Shown: positions 1 to 10,052 of the stretch, piece after piece | How the letters are laid out: every line of letters begins with the position of its first letter | Position numbering within the stretch: the first letter of the stretch is position 1 | NCBI GenBank assembly: GCA_963799085.1 | Contig: CAWCWA010000014.1 | Coordinates: 57,626 to 121,625 of the forward strand | Reading direction: 5' to 3' | Length of the DNA stretch: 64,000 nt | Source of the DNA: AP-15 sp963799085 | GTDB lineage: Bacteria > Pseudomonadota > Alphaproteobacteria > ATCC43930 > CGMCC-115725 | Made by a program: the position numbers and the translations under genes | Notes under the pieces: generated by a model | Database searches by the model: none | Seen by the model: the letters and a program-made list of their open reading frames with translations, nothing else | Told to the model about the DNA's origin: nothing

Positions 1-885
1 AACCCACGGGTGATTTACGCCTCGATCAAGGGGTTTGGCCCCGGCCCCTACGCCGATTGCAAGGCCTACGAGAATGTCGCGCAATGCATGGGCGGATCGG
101 CCAGCACGACCGGTTGGGATGACGGTCCGCCGACCGTGACCGGGGCGCAGATCGGCGACAGCGGCACCGGCGTCCATACCGTGGCCGGCATTCTGGCCGC
201 ACTCTTCCAGCGCGAGCGCACCGGCAAGGGGCAGCGCGTCGAAGTGGCGATGACCGACGCGGTGCTGAATTTGTGCCGGGTCAAGATGCGCGACCAGCAG
301 CGGATCATGAAGGGGCCGTTGGCGGAATATCCGAACGAGGAATTTGGCGACGCGGTGCCGCGCGCCGGTAACGCCTCGGGCGGCGGTCAGCCGGGTTCGG
401 CATTGCGCTGTGCGCCGGGCGGCGCCAACGACTATGTCTATGTGATCATTCAGCCGCCGTGCTGGGAGCCGCTGATGAAACTGTGCGGCCGCGAGGAGCT
501 GATCGCCGATCCGCAGTACGCGACCCCGCAGGCCCGCCTGTCGCATATCCCCGAATGCTTCTCGATCATCGAGAAATGGACAATGGCGAAGACCAAGTTC
601 GAGGTCATGGCGGCGCTGAACGAGGTCGATGTGCCGTGCGGTCCGATCCTGTCGATGAAGGACATCTACGAGGAAAAGTCGCTCTACGAGCGCGGCTATC
701 TTGTCGAGGTCGACCATCCGACGCGCGGCCGTTATGTCCAGGTCGGCTCGCCGATCAACCTGTCGGATTCCCCGGTCGAGGTGAAGCGCTCGCCGCTTCT
801 CGGCGAACACACCGACGAGATACTCGGCTGGCTCGGCTTTGCCAAGGACGAGATCAAGGCCATGCACGACGAGGGGGCGGTGTAG
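1..885 (+). CDS. frc: Formyl-CoA:oxalate CoA-transferase (CaiB/BaiF family), 5' partial
   Basis: The frame is open from base 1, so the N-terminus lies outside the window; about 294 codons are seen and the C-terminus is complete. Visible motifs are YENVAQ, then GDSGTG, whose Asp corresponds to the residue that forms the acyl anhydride in Oxalobacter Frc, then a glycine loop (GGGQPG) and the C-terminal LLGEHTDEIL. These place it in class III CoA-transferases and, among them, closest to Frc. Known reaction of Frc: formyl-CoA + oxalate gives oxalyl-CoA + formate. A formate dehydrogenase follows within 200 bases on the same strand, supporting an oxalate-degradation role (inference). Another class III CoA-transferase specificity cannot be excluded. 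Confidence 0.85.
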   Translation, partial: NPRVIYASIKGFGPGPYADCKAYENVAQCMGGSASTTGWDDGPPTVTGAQIGDSGTGVHTVAGILAALFQRERTGKGQRVEVAMTDAVLNLCRVKMRDQQRIMKGPLAEYPNEEFGDAVPRAGNASGGGQPGSALRCAPGGANDYVYVIIQPPCWEPLMKLCGREELIADPQYATPQARLSHIPECFSIIEKWTMAKTKFEVMAALNEVDVPCGPILSMKDIYEEKSLYERGYLVEVDHPTRGRYVQVGSPINLSDSPVEVKRSPLLGEHTDEILGWLGFAKDEIKAMHDEGAV

Positions 886-929
886 AAGAATTATGCGTTG
901 TCTTCACCTCGCCTCATCGCGCGTGATCT

Positions 930-1060
930 CCCTCTCCGCCCCTCGGGGGGGAGAGGGTTGGGGTGAGGCGGGGGCGATCCCGAGCGCCGGCGGCAGCCCA
1001 CCTCACCCTCCCGCGTTTCGCGCGGGCCCCTCCCTCTCCCCCCTGAAGGGCGGAGAGGGG
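930..1060. repeat. Palindromic GC-rich intergenic repeat (REP-like)
   Basis: The spacer between the CoA-transferase and the formate dehydrogenase holds two hairpin units (CCCTCTCC paired with GGAGAGGG at each end) and an internal pair GGGTGAGG / CCTCACCC. This type of dispersed intergenic palindrome is common in GC-rich proteobacteria. It could also act as a transcription attenuator; no U-tract follows either hairpin. Confidence 0.6.
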
Positions 1061-1077
1061 CTTGGAGCGGCCGTCAC

Positions 1078-2783
1078 ATGCAACCGACCCTGAGGCACGA
1101 CCGCCGCATTCACCCGGGGTCGGGGCGGCGGCGCGGGCTCGATCATCCCAAAGGCCGTCAGGTCGACCCGGCGGCCTTGGTCGAGGTGCAGGCGCTGCTC
1201 GGCGAGCGCGAGCGCCGGCGCGACCTCCTGATCGAGCATCTGCATCTGTTGCAGGACAATTTCGGCTGCCTGCACGCCCGCCATCTGGCGGCACTCGCCG
1301 AGGAGATGCGGCTGGCGCTTGTCGAGGTCTACGAGGTCGCCTCGTTCTACGCCCATTTCGACATCGTCATGGACGACGAGCCGCCGCCCCGGGCGACAGT
1401 GCGGGTCTGCGACAGTTTGAGCTGCGAACTCGCCGGCGCCTTGCCGCTCCTCGATACGTTGCAGGACCGGCTCGGCGATCGGGCGCGGGTCGTGCGGGCG
1501 CCCTGCATGGGGGGCTGCCATAACGCGCCGGTCGTCGCGATCGGCCACGCATTGCACGAGCACGCCACCGCCGGCAACGTGGTCAGCGGCGCTCGACCAG
1601 AACGGCGCGCAGCCATCCGGCGATCCCGCCCTTCATCGAACTCGACGCCTATCGCAGCGCCGGCGGCTACCGCCTGCTCGACGCCTGTCTCAATGGTCGG
1701 CGTCAGCGCGAGGAGGTGATCGCCGCGCTCGAACATTCCGGTCTGCGCGGGCTCGGCGGCGCCGGCTTTCCGACCGGCCGCAAATGGCGTTTCGTATTGC
1801 AGGAGCCGGCCCCGCGGCTGATGGCGGTCAACGCCGACGAGGGCGAGCCCGGCACCTTCAAGGACCGGTATTTTCTCGAAACCGACCCGCACCGCTTTCT
1901 CGAAGGCATGCTGATCGCCGCCTGGGTCGTCGAGGCCGCCGAAACCTATGTCTATCTGCGGGACGAATACCCGCAATGCCGCGAGGTCCTGCTGTCGGAG
2001 ATTGCCGACGTCGAGAAGAGCCGGGCTCGCCCCGCATACGGCCATCCACCTCCGCCGCGGTGCGGGCGCCTATATCTGCGGCGAGGAATTCGGCGATGCT
2101 CGAATCGATCGAGGGCAAGCGCGGCCTGCCGCGGCACAAGCCGCCCTTTCCGGCACAGGTCGGGCTCTTCGGCCGGCCGACGCTGATCAACAATGTCGAA
2201 ACACTCTACTGGGTGCGAGACATCGTCGAAAAGGGGGCGGACTGGTTCACCGGGCAGGGGCGCAACGGGCGCAAGGGGTTGCGCACCTTTTCGGTCTCGG
2301 GGCGGGTGCGCGAGCCGGGCGTCAAGCTCGCTCCGGCCGGCATCACCGCGCGCGAACTCATCGACGAATATTGCGGCGGGATGGCCGACGGGCATGCTCT
2401 TCAAGGGCTATTTGCCGGGCGGCGCCTCGGGCGGCATCTTGCCGGCCTCAATGGCCGACATCCCGCTCGATTTCGGGACGCTCGAACCGCATGGTTGCTT
2501 TACCGGCTCGGGTGCCGTTGTCGTCCTCTCCGACAAGGACGACATGCGGGCCGTGGCGCTCAACCTGTTGCGTTTTTTCGAAGACGAGAGCTGCGGTCAG
2601 TGCACGCCCTGCCGCGTCGGCACCGAAAAAGCGGTCAAACTGATGACCGCCCCGCGCTGGGACGAGGCGCTGTTGCAGGAGCTGACGCAAGTTATGGGCG
2701 ACGCCTCGATCTGCGGCCTGGGTCAAGCGGCGATGAACCCGGTCAAAATGGTGCTGAAGCATTTCCGCGAGGATTTGAAGTAA
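1078..2783 (+). pseudogene. fdsB: NAD-dependent formate dehydrogenase, fused gamma/beta (NuoE-NuoF-like) subunit, frameshifted
   Basis: The N-terminal ~165 residues are a NuoE-like [2Fe-2S] domain with cysteines in CDSLSC and CMGGC. The frame shifts near 1585-1630 and continues as a NuoF-like flavin domain (GLRGLGGAGFPTG, then NADEGEPGTFKDRYF). Further shifts lie near 2040 and 2395. The last part has the [4Fe-4S] ligands in ESCGQCTPCRVGT plus DASICG and ends normally at 2783. Known role: passes electrons from the FdsA formate site to NAD+ through FMN, in the cytoplasm. NuoE and NuoF parts would form one polypeptide of about 565 residues. Three shifts but no loss of conserved sequence suggest base-call errors or very recent decay. 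The downstream start overlaps its stop (TAATG). Confidence 0.8.
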
Positions 2784-3181
2784 TGCTCGGCTCTCTAACC
2801 GGATCGACGACCATACCGGCCGATACGCCTCTGGCCGATGAGCTGGTCCACGAGGATATGGTCGAAATGGCCAATCTGCCTACCTCCCAGACCGGCGTCA
2901 CCGGCACGATCTTCATCTCGACCGCGATGGGCGCGCACGGACCACGAGTTAAATATTTCACTCAGGCAGGCCGCACCCAACCGAGCTTTTCCGTGTCGAT
3001 CAGCGATGCTCCGATGGTCGTCGCCAACAGCTTGCCGGCCCGCACCGTACGCCAGATGTCGCCCCAGGTGGCCGAGTGGGTCTTGCTGAACAAGGACGCG
3101 CTGCTGGATTTTTGGCATCACGGTGATACTTGGACCCAGCCGGAGGTTAACGACTTCATCCAACGGCTGCGGCATGTTTGA
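2783..3181 (+). CDS. Conserved hypothetical protein inside the formate dehydrogenase operon
   Basis: A 132-residue protein with an intact frame whose ATG overlaps the fdsB stop (TAATG), so it is probably translationally coupled. It has no signal peptide or membrane segment. The centre reads GTIFISTAMGAHGPRVKYF and the C-terminal part VAEWVLLNKDALLDFWHHG, resembling a family of uncharacterised ~100-residue proteobacterial proteins (from memory). It sits between the beta and alpha subunits, a place where accessory proteins such as FdsC or FdsD may be expected, but it shows no similarity to either that I can recognise. A role in formate dehydrogenase assembly is only an inference from position. 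Confidence 0.6.
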   Translation: MLGSLTGSTTIPADTPLADELVHEDMVEMANLPTSQTGVTGTIFISTAMGAHGPRVKYFTQAGRTQPSFSVSISDAPMVVANSLPARTVRQMSPQVAEWVLLNKDALLDFWHHGDTWTQPEVNDFIQRLRHV

Positions 3182-3196
3182 GAGCGAGGATCCGAA

Positions 3197-5991
3197 ATGA
3201 CCGATCCGATCCGCTTCACGCTCGACGGCGTCGAGGTCGAGGCGCCGCCCGGCGAGACGATTTGGCAGGTGGCCGACCAGCTAGGGCATCGAGATCCCGC
3301 ATCTGTGCTGGCTGCCGAAACCCGGCTACCGCGCCGACGGCAATTGCCGTGCCTGCATGGTCGAGATCGAGGGCGAGCGCGTCTTGGCCGCGTCCTGCAT
3401 CAGAAAACCCGCGGCGAGGATGAAGGTGCAGACCGCGAGCGAGCGCGCCCGCTTCTCACGCAAGGCGGTGTTTGAATTGCTGGTCGGTGACCAGCCCTCG
3501 CGCGCCGCCGCGCACGACCCCAATTCGCGGTTGTGGCAGTGGGCGGACCGGCTCGATGTCAGGCAGAGCCGGTTTCCGGTGCGCGACGCCCCCGCTCCCG
3601 ACCGCAGCCATCCGGCGATGGCGGTGCAGCTCGACGCCTGCATCGAGTGCAATCTTTGCGTGCGCGCCTGCCGCGAGGTTCAGGTCAACGACGTGATCGG
3701 CATGGCCGGCCGCGGCCATCATGAAAAAATCGTCTTCGATTTCGACGACCCGATGGGCAACAGCACCTGTGTCGCCTGCGGCGAATGCGTGCAGGCCTGC
3801 CCGACCGGCGCCTTGATGCCGGCAAGTCTGGTCGACGCCAACGGCGTCTTCACGAACGCGCCGGACCGCGAGGTCGACAGCGTGTGCCCCTATTGCGGCG
3901 TCGGCTGCCAGCTGACCTACAGAATCAAGGACGACCATATCGTCGCGGTCGAGGGCCGCGACGGCCCGGCCAACCACAACCGGCTCTGCGTCAAGGGGCG
4001 GTTCGGCTTCGATTATGCCCATCACCCCGACCGGCTTACCGAGCCCTTGATCCGCAAGGACGGCGTCTCCAAGCACGATATCGATATCGACCCGGCCAAC
4101 CCCTACAGCCATTTCCGCAAGGCGAGCTGGGAAGAGGCGCTCGACCTCGCCGCCTAGGGCCTGAAGCCATATCCGCGACCGCGACGGCAAGCGGGCGCTC
4201 GCCGGCTTCGGCTCGGCCAAGGGATCGAACGAGGAGGCTTATCTCTTCCAGAAGCTGGTCCGCACCGGCTTTGGCAGCAACAATGTCGATCACTGCACAC
4301 GGCTCTGCCACGCCTCTTCAGTGGCGGCGCTGATGGAAGGGATCGGCTCGGGCGCGGTGACCGCCCCCTTTACCGCGGCGATCGATTCCGACGTGATCAT
4401 CGTGATCGGCGCACGGCCGACCGAAAACCATCCGGTCGCCGCCACGTTTTTCAAACAGGCGGCCAAGCGCGGCGCCAAGGTTTTCGTGATGGACCCGCGC
4501 GGTCACAGCCTGGTGCGCCACGCGACGGCGACCCTGCGCTTCAACCCTGGGCGCGACGTGGCGCTGCTGAACGCGCTTCTGCACACGATCATCGAGGAGG
4601 GCCTGACCGACCGGCAATACATCCAGGCCCACACCGAGGATTACGAAACGCTGCGCGAGCACATTCGCGACTATTCGCCGGAAAAAATGGCACCGATCTG
4701 CGGCATCGACGCCGCGACCCTGCGCGATGTCGCCCGCACCTATGCCCGCGCCGAACGGGCGATCATCTTCTGGGGCATGGGCATTTCGCAGCACACCCAC
4801 GGCACCGACAACGCGCGCTGCCTGATCGCGTTGTCGATGATTACCGGTCAGGTCGGCCGGCCGGGCACCGGGCTCCATCCGTTACGCGGCCAGAACAATG
4901 TCCAGGGCGCCTCAGATGCTGGGCTGATACCGATGGTCTATCCCGACTACCAGTCGGTCGAGAGCCCCGATGTCCGCGCCAAATTCGAAAACCTTTGGCA
5001 GACCCCACTTGACGACAAGCGCGGGCTGACCGTGGTCGAGATCATGGACGCAGTGCACCGCGACGAGATCAAGGGCATGTACATCATGGGCGAGAACCCG
5101 GCGATGTCGGACCCCGATGTCGAGCACGCGCGCGAGGCGCTCGCCCACCTGGAACATCTCGTCGTGCAGGACATCTTCCTGACCGAGACCGCGAAATATG
5201 CCGATGTCGTATTGCCGGCCTCGGCCTGGCCGGAGAAGGACGGCACCGTCTCCAACACCAACCGTCAGGTGCAGATGGGCCGCGCCGCCTTGCCGTTGCC
5301 GGGGAATGCGCGGCTCGACTGGCAGATCATCCAGGAGATTGCCCGTCGCATCGGGCTCGATTGGTCCTATACCCACCCGCGCGATGTTTTCGCCGAGATG
5401 AAGCTCGCGATGCCGTCGCTTGACAACATCACATGGGAGCGGCTCGAACGCGAGAGTTCGGTGACCTATCCGTGCGACGCTCCGGACAAGCCCGGCAATG
5501 AGATCGTCTTCGGCGACGGGTTTCCGACGCCGTCGGGCCGCGCCAAGCTCGTTCCCGCGGCGATCATCCCGCCGGCCGAGGAGCCGGACGCCGAATACCC
5601 TATGGTGTTGACGACCGGCCGCCAGCTCGAACATTGGCATACCGGGGCGATGACCCGGCGCGCGAACGTGCTAGACGAGTTGGAACCGGAGGCGGTGGCG
5701 TCTCTTGCCCCGGCTGAACTCCGCCGGCTCGGTGTCGCCGCCGGCGATCAGGTCCGCGTGACCACCCGACGCGGCACGATTGCACTTAAAGCGCGCGCCG
5801 ACAGCAATGTCGCGCCGGGGATGGTGTTCATCCCGTTCTGCTACGCCGAGGCCGCCGCCAACCTCCTGACCAACCCGCAGCTCGACCCATTCGGCAAGAT
5901 CCCGGAATACAAATTCTGCGCCGCCAAAGTCGAACCCGCCCACGGCCCCCCGGCCGCCCTTGAGCGAGATCGACCGACGGCAGTCATTTAA
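3197..5991 (+). pseudogene. fdsA: NAD-dependent formate dehydrogenase alpha subunit (molybdopterin), frameshifted
   Basis: Rejoined, this is about 930 residues, the usual length for FdsA. Order: N-terminal [2Fe-2S] domain (start MTDPIRFTLDG; cysteines in PHLCW, NCRACM and AASC), two [4Fe-4S] clusters (CIECNLCVRAC, CVACGECVQAC), the CPYCGVGC cluster of the molybdopterin domain, the active-site Cys in DHCTRLCHASS, and the C-terminal molydopterin-binding domain with TTGRQLEHWHTGAMT. Known reaction: formate oxidation to CO2 with electrons to FdsGB. The frame breaks at about 3285 (one base), then at a TAG at 4155-4157 and a further slip near 4170. The catalytic residue is Cys, not selenocysteine. 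Ends intact at 5991. Confidence 0.85.
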
Positions 5992-6111
5992 GTCTTAGAC
6001 CGATCTTGAGGACCCGGCCCTGCCGATGCCGGGACCGTCTTCACCCGTGCGGTTTGTTTCGTTATCGTCACTGTCGCTGGCATTTGGACGGCGACGGCGG
6101 GGTAGAGGGCG

Positions 6112-7725
6112 ATGACGGCGGTCGAGGACACCTACGATTTCATTGTGACCGGGGCGGGATCGGCGGGCTGCGCCGTCGCTGGCCGGCTCAGCGAGTCCGG
6201 CCGCTACCGGGTGCTGCTGCTGGAGGCGGGCGGGCGCGACAATAACCCGTGGATCCACATCCCGCTCGGCTACACCAAGACCTACACCGACCCCAGGGTC
6301 AACTGGATGTTCGACAGCGAGCCGGAAAAGGAGTTGAACGGCCGCGTCCTCTATCAGCCGCGCGGCAAGGTGCTGGGCGGCACCAGTTCGATCAACGGCA
6401 TGGTCTACATGCGCGGCACGCCCACCGATTACGACGGCTGGCGCCAGCGCGGCTGCGAGGGTTGGGACTGGGATTCGGTATTGCCGTTCTTCAAGAAGGC
6501 CGAGGATCAGGAGCGCGGCGGGAATGAATTTCACGGCGTCGGCGGCCCGCTCCATGTGTCGAACCCGGTGCGCTCGCCACTCGGCGACGCGATGGTCAAG
6601 GCGGCGATCGAGGCCGGCGTTCCTGCCAATGACGATTTCAACGGCGCCCGCCAGGAGGGGGTGGGCTATTACCAGACCACGACCAGCAACCGCCGCCGCT
6701 GGAGTTCGGCGCGCGCCTATCTCGGCCCGGCGCGCAGCCGCCAGAACCTGACGGTCGCCACCGAAGCGCACGCGACCCGCATCCTGTTCGAGGACGGGCG
6801 CGCCGTCGGCGTCGAATACCGGACGCCGCAAGGGCTAAAGACCGCACGCGCCCGGGGCGAGATCGTCGTTTCGGGCGGCGTCTACGGTTCGCCGCAACTC
6901 CTGCAATTGTCCGGGCTAGGGCCCGCCGATCTCTTGCAGCAGATGCAGATCGCGGTGGTCCGCGACATGCCGGGTGTGGGCGCGCATCTGCACGACCATT
7001 TCAACACTTATCTCGTTTGGCGTTGCGTCCAGAAGGTGACGCTGAACGACCTCGCCGCCAGCCCGATTCGCAAACTGATGTCGGGCGCGCAATACGTCTT
7101 CACCCGCTCGGGCCACCTATCGAACGCCGGGATCTATGCCGGCGCTTTCGTCAAGAGCGACCCGCGGCTCGAACAGCCCGATCTGCAGATCAACATGTTC
7201 GGCTGGAGCGCATTGGAACGTCTGCGCAGCGGGATCAAGCCGCATCCGTTCTCGGCCTTTACGCTGAGCCCGGTGCATCTGCGCCCCGAGGGTCGCGGCT
7301 GGGTGCGGATCAAGAGCCCCGACCCGCTGGCGCCGCCGGCGATCCAGTTCAATTTCCTCGCCAGCGAATACGATTTCCAGGCGCTGATTTACGGCGCCCG
7401 GCTGGCGCGCAAGATTGCCACCCAGCCGGCGTTGAAACCCTTCGTCGTCGAAGAAGTGCTGCCCGGACCTTCGGTCGAGAGCGAGGATGAGATGCGCGAG
7501 GAGATCCGCGTGCGGGGGGTCTCCAATCTGCATCCGGTCGGCACCTGCCGCATGGGGCGCGAGGTCGACGCCGTCGTCGATCCGCGCCTCAAGGTTTACG
7601 GCGTCGAGCGGCTGCGCGTGGCCGATGCCTCGATCATGCCGCAGGTGCCGGGCGGTAACACCAACGCGCCCTCGATCATGATCGGCGAGAAATGCGCCGC
7701 GATGATCCTCGAAGACGCCGCCTAG
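6112..7725 (+). CDS. GMC-family FAD-dependent oxidoreductase (choline/alcohol dehydrogenase type)
   Basis: A 537-residue intact protein of typical GMC length. The N-terminal FAD-binding motif is VTGAGSAGCAVAGRL (residues ~11-25); GMC signature 1 is RGKVLGGTSSINGMVYMRG (~85-103). The C-terminal catalytic His region reads HPVGTCRMG and is followed by GGNTNAPSIMIGEK. Members oxidise alcohols (choline, polyethylene glycol, others) using FAD; the substrate cannot be told here. No signal peptide is seen. An acyl-CoA dehydrogenase starts 11 bases after its stop, so the two are probably co-transcribed. A second, broken GMC gene lies at 31316. Confidence 0.85.
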   Translation: MTAVEDTYDFIVTGAGSAGCAVAGRLSESGRYRVLLLEAGGRDNNPWIHIPLGYTKTYTDPRVNWMFDSEPEKELNGRVLYQPRGKVLGGTSSINGMVYMRGTPTDYDGWRQRGCEGWDWDSVLPFFKKAEDQERGGNEFHGVGGPLHVSNPVRSPLGDAMVKAAIEAGVPANDDFNGARQEGVGYYQTTTSNRRRWSSARAYLGPARSRQNLTVATEAHATRILFEDGRAVGVEYRTPQGLKTARARGEIVVSGGVYGSPQLLQLSGLGPADLLQQMQIAVVRDMPGVGAHLHDHFNTYLVWRCVQKVTLNDLAASPIRKLMSGAQYVFTRSGHLSNAGIYAGAFVKSDPRLEQPDLQINMFGWSALERLRSGIKPHPFSAFTLSPVHLRPEGRGWVRIKSPDPLAPPAIQFNFLASEYDFQALIYGARLARKIATQPALKPFVVEEVLPGPSVESEDEMREEIRVRGVSNLHPVGTCRMGREVDAVVDPRLKVYGVERLRVADASIMPQVPGGNTNAPSIMIGEKCAAMILEDAA

Positions 7726-7736
7726 GAAAACATGCG

Positions 7737-8927
7737 ATGGATTTTGCCGACAGCCCCGAGCACGCCGCCTTTCGCGCCGAATTCCGCCGCTGGCTCGACG
7801 ACAACCTGCCCGAGGAGATCAAGGTCGACGATGCCGCCGACCAGCGCGTCGCCCCCGACCGTAAGACCCTCGAAACGCGCATCGCCTGGCAGAAGAAGAT
7901 GCACGCCGCCGGCTGGGTCGGGATCTCGTGGCCCAAGGAATATGGCGGGCGCGGCGCCAGCTTCATGCAGCAGGTGATCTTCGACGAGGAATATTTCCGC
8001 GCTCGCGCGCCGATACTGCCGGCCCAGGTCGGGTTGAACCTGCTCGGCCCGACCCTGATCCATTGGGGCGGCGAAGAGCAAAAAAAGCGCTACCTGCCGA
8101 AGATCCTCAGCGCCGACGAGATCTGGTGCCAGGGTTATTCCGAGCCCGGCGCCGGCTCCGATCTCGCCAGCCTGCGGACCCGCGCCGTCGATCACGGCGA
8201 CCATTTCCTCGTCAACGGGCAGAAGGTGTGGACCTCGGGCGCGCATTTTGCTGATTGGTGCTTTCTATTGGTGCGCACCGATCCCGATGCGCCCAAGCAT
8301 CACGGCATCAGCTATCTGCTGGTCGATATGAAGACGCCCGGCGTCACGGTGCGCCCGCTGGTCTTGCTCAACGGCCACCGGCATTTCAACGAGGTGTTTT
8401 TCGAGGATGTCTTCGTACCGAAGGAAAACCTGGTCGGCGAACTGAACGAGGGCTGGAAGGTCACGACGACGACCTTGATGTTCGAGAGGAGCGGTGCGGG
8501 CGGACGCGACCATGCCGCGCAGATCGCCCGCCTTGCAGAGATCGCGAAGCAATTCCCAAGCCGCCAGGAGCCGGCCTGGAACGAGAGCCACATCCGTCAG
8601 CAGCTGGCGCAGTTGGCAATCGACGTCAAGGCGTTACAGGTAACCCGCCTGCGCGGACTGACGCGTCGCCTACGCGGCGAGCCGCCAGGGCCGGAGGGCT
8701 CGATCCTCAAGCTGTTCGGTTCGGAACTGGCATTGCGGATCGCCGATTTTTCCTCGACCCTGCTCGGCCCTTACGCGACCGTCGATGCGCCGACGGAGGC
8801 GGTGCCCGACGCCGCCCGCTGGCATCACCGCGTGCTCGGCGCCCGCCAGTACACGATCGCCGGCGGCACCAGCGAAATCCAGCGCAACATTATCGGCGAA
8901 CGCGTGCTCGGTCTGCCGAAGGGGTGA
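7737..8927 (+). CDS. Acyl-CoA dehydrogenase
   Basis: A 396-residue flavoprotein, the usual family length. The start chosen is the ATG before DFADSPEHAAF, 11 bases after the GMC stop; a longer reading would run into that gene. Seen: N-terminal helical domain, central FAD region with WCQGYSEPGAGSDLASL and NGQKVWTSGAHFADW, and the C-terminal signature TIAGGTSEIQRNIIGERVLG. Known role: FAD-dependent alpha,beta-dehydrogenation of acyl-CoA, passing electrons to ETF. Substrate is unknown. It may work with the second acyl-CoA dehydrogenase at 10053, from which it is separated by an inserted toxin/immunity-like pair. Confidence 0.9.
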   Translation: MDFADSPEHAAFRAEFRRWLDDNLPEEIKVDDAADQRVAPDRKTLETRIAWQKKMHAAGWVGISWPKEYGGRGASFMQQVIFDEEYFRARAPILPAQVGLNLLGPTLIHWGGEEQKKRYLPKILSADEIWCQGYSEPGAGSDLASLRTRAVDHGDHFLVNGQKVWTSGAHFADWCFLLVRTDPDAPKHHGISYLLVDMKTPGVTVRPLVLLNGHRHFNEVFFEDVFVPKENLVGELNEGWKVTTTTLMFERSGAGGRDHAAQIARLAEIAKQFPSRQEPAWNESHIRQQLAQLAIDVKALQVTRLRGLTRRLRGEPPGPEGSILKLFGSELALRIADFSSTLLGPYATVDAPTEAVPDAARWHHRVLGARQYTIAGGTSEIQRNIIGERVLGLPKG

Positions 8928-8943
8928 GACGCTGCCGGGACCC

Positions 8944-9225
8944 GTGGATGATCAGAATAAGCTCCATCATATTTTCGGCAACCCGGGCCACAATCTCGAC
9001 GTGCTTGTCGGCCAATACGGAAGCTACGAGGCAGCCGGTCGGGCCATCGTCGAGGCAGTCAACCGGGCTTATCACGCCGGTAGCTTTATTGTGGACGCGC
9101 TTGGCCGATATGACCAGGTATTCGAAGTCGGAGGTTATGCGGTGACGGTGCGCGGGAGGATCGGGCTCGTGCGTGTCGGCTCAGCCTGGATTCGCGCCTC
9201 CGCCACGGGGAATCATGATGCCTAA
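8944..9225 (+). CDS. Orphan polymorphic-toxin C-terminal domain protein
   Basis: A 93-residue frame from GTG (VDDQNKLHHIFGNPGHNLD...) to TAA. The HIFGNPGHNLD motif followed by an alternating helix/strand tail (YAVTVRGRIGLVRVGSAWI) resembles C-terminal toxin tips of contact-dependent or RHS-like polymorphic toxins; the family assignment is from memory. No delivery domain or signal peptide precedes it, so it is a solitary tip, either captured cargo or a leftover. The next frame starts at 9215, overlapping its end, as toxin and immunity genes often do. Codon use is less GC3-biased than in the flanking acyl-CoA dehydrogenases, suggesting acquisition. Confidence 0.5.
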   Translation: MDDQNKLHHIFGNPGHNLDVLVGQYGSYEAAGRAIVEAVNRAYHAGSFIVDALGRYDQVFEVGGYAVTVRGRIGLVRVGSAWIRASATGNHDA

Positions 9226-10003
9226 GCTTTCCTCGCCCGAATTACGAATAATTCGTTCTATGCTCATCAGCAAATTCGGGACGACCACGCCGCAGTTCGA
9301 TCAGATCGCCTTGCTCTAGTTCGACACTCGTAATATGACCGGGACTGGCTATTACCTTACGTTCTCGAACGCAGAGCAACTGCCCCGCCTTGACCAGCTC
9401 AATACTGAGTTGTCGGCAGACTTGCGGACGTCTCTCGAACCTCCCGCCGATCTGGTCGGCTTCACGTTGTTCGTGCGTAACGGACACTTGAGCTCGTTCG
9501 AAGGGTACACGTTTGGTGATGTGGGGTGGCCGACCGAACCAATGGAGCGTTGGCTGTTGTTCGATCAGGATGAGAAGCAGCGCAAGAGGAAAACCCGCGC
9601 ACGCGTCGATGCCGAACCAATGGCGAACGCGTCGATCGCGGCCGATGCCGAACGCCGAAAGTTGGAAGGACAGCTACGGGAGCAACTCCGCCAAGACTGC
9701 GAGGAGGCCCGCAGGATCGGATATAATCCTACGCTATTCTTGTCTATGATGAGCAAAGACGGCGCAGTCGAAGCTTGTCGCCAAGTGATAATGGTTTCCA
9801 AGATTCCGGATGGATTCCTAAGGCTGCTCGAATTGAAGCGCTTGGAGCTGACCGCGGAGGCGACCGTTTTACGCGGTCCCTGGCAGGCTCTCTTTAGCGA
9901 AGCCGTTTTGGAACAGGCCCGCCGCCGCCTTATTGCTTATCGTCGAGAAGACTTGGCGATCGGGCACTACAAAGCGCCCAGGCAACGTGGGTTGCGAGAT
10001 TAA
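9215..10003 (+). pseudogene. Putative immunity-like protein joined to an unknown domain, interrupted by amber codon
   Basis: Starts at ATG 9215, overlapping the preceding toxin-like gene. Residues 1-34 (MMPKLSSPELRIIRSML...) end at a TAG at 9317-9319; the same frame continues directly as FDTRNMTGTGYYLTF, a region with GFTLFVRNGHLSSFEGYTFG that looks like one small globular domain. A GAG-to-TAG change would explain the break. If the stop is real, translation may restart at ATG 9335. From about residue 130 a second, charged domain follows (CEEARRIGYNPTLFLSMM..., then KIPDGFLRLLELKRLELTAEA), a motif I remember from stand-alone hypothetical proteins. Immunity function rests only on position after the toxin-like gene. 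Confidence 0.45.
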
Positions 10004-10052
10004 ATTCTCTATTTGGATACTCCGCGAGCAACGAAGCGGTCGGGGGAAAGCG

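Noticed and set aside
4155..4157. Stop-codon reassignment or readthrough (TAG in fdsA, TAG at 9317, TGA at 59458)
   Set aside because: Different stop codons are involved and both TAG and TGA end intact genes elsewhere in the window; fdsA also has true frame slips next to the TAG, so error or mutation is simpler.
4270..4320. Selenocysteine formate dehydrogenase
   Set aside because: The active-site position reads Cys (DHCTRLCHASS); no in-frame TGA with a SECIS-like hairpin is present there.
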